Assembly (NCBI GenBank): GCA_905187695.1
Contig: CAJJIY010000011.1
Coordinates: 1 to 46,340 of the forward strand
Origin: an uncultured Eubacteriales bacterium
GTDB lineage: Bacteria > Bacillota > Clostridia > Oscillospirales > CAG-272
DNA: 46,340 nt
Reading direction: 5' to 3'
The translations under genes and the position numbers were made by a program. Below are positions 46,051-46,340 of the stretch, one piece after another. Below the pieces are notes generated by a model. That model saw only the letters and a program-made list of their open reading frames with translations. It was not told the origin of the DNA and did not search any database. Each line of letters opens with the position of its first letter. Positions within the stretch are counted from its first letter, which is position 1.

Positions 46051-46340
46051 AAAGTTTTTGTAGCCGAGCCGGATCTTGGCGTTTCCGCCCGTTATGCGGA
46101 CGATAACCGAAAACCACTCGCCCTTTTCGAGTCTGACTTCTTCGTCCAGCCGGACGGTAACGTATCCGCCGTACTCGAACGACGCGGTTTTTCTTGCGGC
46201 AAGAGTTCCTCCTCTTACCGGAACGTCCGAAGCACCCGACCCGTCGAACGGATACGTCAGATTTTTATAAATCTCAACTTCGAGCGTGTAATTTCCGCCG
46301 TCAACGCCCACGTTCACCGCTTTAAGGAACTCGTCCTTGC
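45985..46340 (-). CDS. Partial lectin-like/secreted protein tail, running off the window
   Basis: The open frame enters from the right edge and reads KDEFLKAVNVGVDGGNYTLE, then VPVRGGTLAARKTASFEYGG and LEKGEWFSVIVRI. This beta-rich pattern is like the lectin-like C-terminal domain seen in secreted papain-type proteases of Clostridia. After about 46,050 the frame continues out of register into the amidotransferase fragment and stops at 45985, so the true end is not here. Unrelated to the neighbouring glutamate synthase. Confidence 0.55.
   Translation of the reverse strand, partial: KDEFLKAVNVGVDGGNYTLEVEIYKNLTYPFDGSGASDVPVRGGTLAARKTASFEYGGYVTVRLDEEVRLEKGEWFSVIVRITGGNAKIRLGYKNFKYLSYAGGSGGCGSRAFLGDD

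Overview
The window (46,340 bp, roughly 54% GC by eye) looks like chromosome of a strictly anaerobic, endospore-forming member of the Clostridia (Firmicutes), probably an uncultured gut lineage. The reasons are a complete rnfCDGEAB operon, SpoVAD/SpoVAE, two rubrerythrins plus another ferritin-like protein, a split archaeal-type glutamate synthase, ECF-type vitamin transporters under riboswitches, SipW/TasA-type secretion genes, strong AGGAGG ribosome binding sites and consensus sigma-A promoters. I see no prophage, IS element or CRISPR array. The right edge (about 46,050 onward) looks like a rearrangement or assembly join.

Layout. 1-9,300: oxygen and metal defence (ferritin-like protein, reverse rubrerythrin, CDF metal exporter, classical rubrerythrin), a large membrane-anchored propeller-like protein, a Mur-ligase-like gene coupled to a stand-alone pre-ATP-grasp-like gene, a GNAT acetyltransferase and spoVAD-spoVAE. 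9,313-13,320: potABCD polyamine importer with ATGA overlaps throughout. 13,682-19,083: Rnf ferredoxin:NAD+ oxidoreductase, whose RnfG carries a tandemly duplicated FMN-binding domain. 19,281-19,435: tRNA-Met and tRNA-Glu, followed by a gene-free, hairpin-rich stretch. 19,829-22,500: a THF riboswitch-folT-folC operon running into a preQ1 riboswitch and queT. 22,598-28,928: an esterase, hpf, an HD-domain gene with a membrane partner, and hisS, DJ-1-like, 5-formyl-THF cyclo-ligase and CPBP-like genes.

28,963-42,985 is the most interesting block. All its genes are on the minus strand and appear to form a cyclic-di-GMP-linked cell-surface system. In transcription order it contains a membrane diguanylate cyclase with intact GGDEF; a consensus promoter; a c-di-GMP-I riboswitch whose 3' strand is shared with an intrinsic terminator (predicted ON switch); a degenerate EAL protein; two related SipW/TasA-type extracytoplasmic proteins; a SipW-type signal peptidase with its own promoter; a membrane-anchored McrB-like AAA+ ATPase; a 1,096-residue protein with a DUF2357/McrC-like core and three copies of an uncharacterised 'YRKSF' domain; a second SipW-type peptidase; a small coiled-coil protein; a membrane phosphodiesterase with intact EAL; and a ComEC-like metallo-beta-lactamase-fold protein. 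The inference is that c-di-GMP made by the cyclase turns on matrix-protein production and export and the phosphodiesterase resets it. The AAA+/YRKSF pair is an unexplained partner.

43,196-46,340: a small XRE regulator divergent from the cyclase, then a split glutamate synthase (GXGXG subunit, ferredoxin-FMN synthase subunit, and only the C-terminal end of the amidotransferase subunit). The amidotransferase runs abruptly into the tail of an unrelated lectin-like/secreted protein. All family assignments are from reading motifs; no database search was run.
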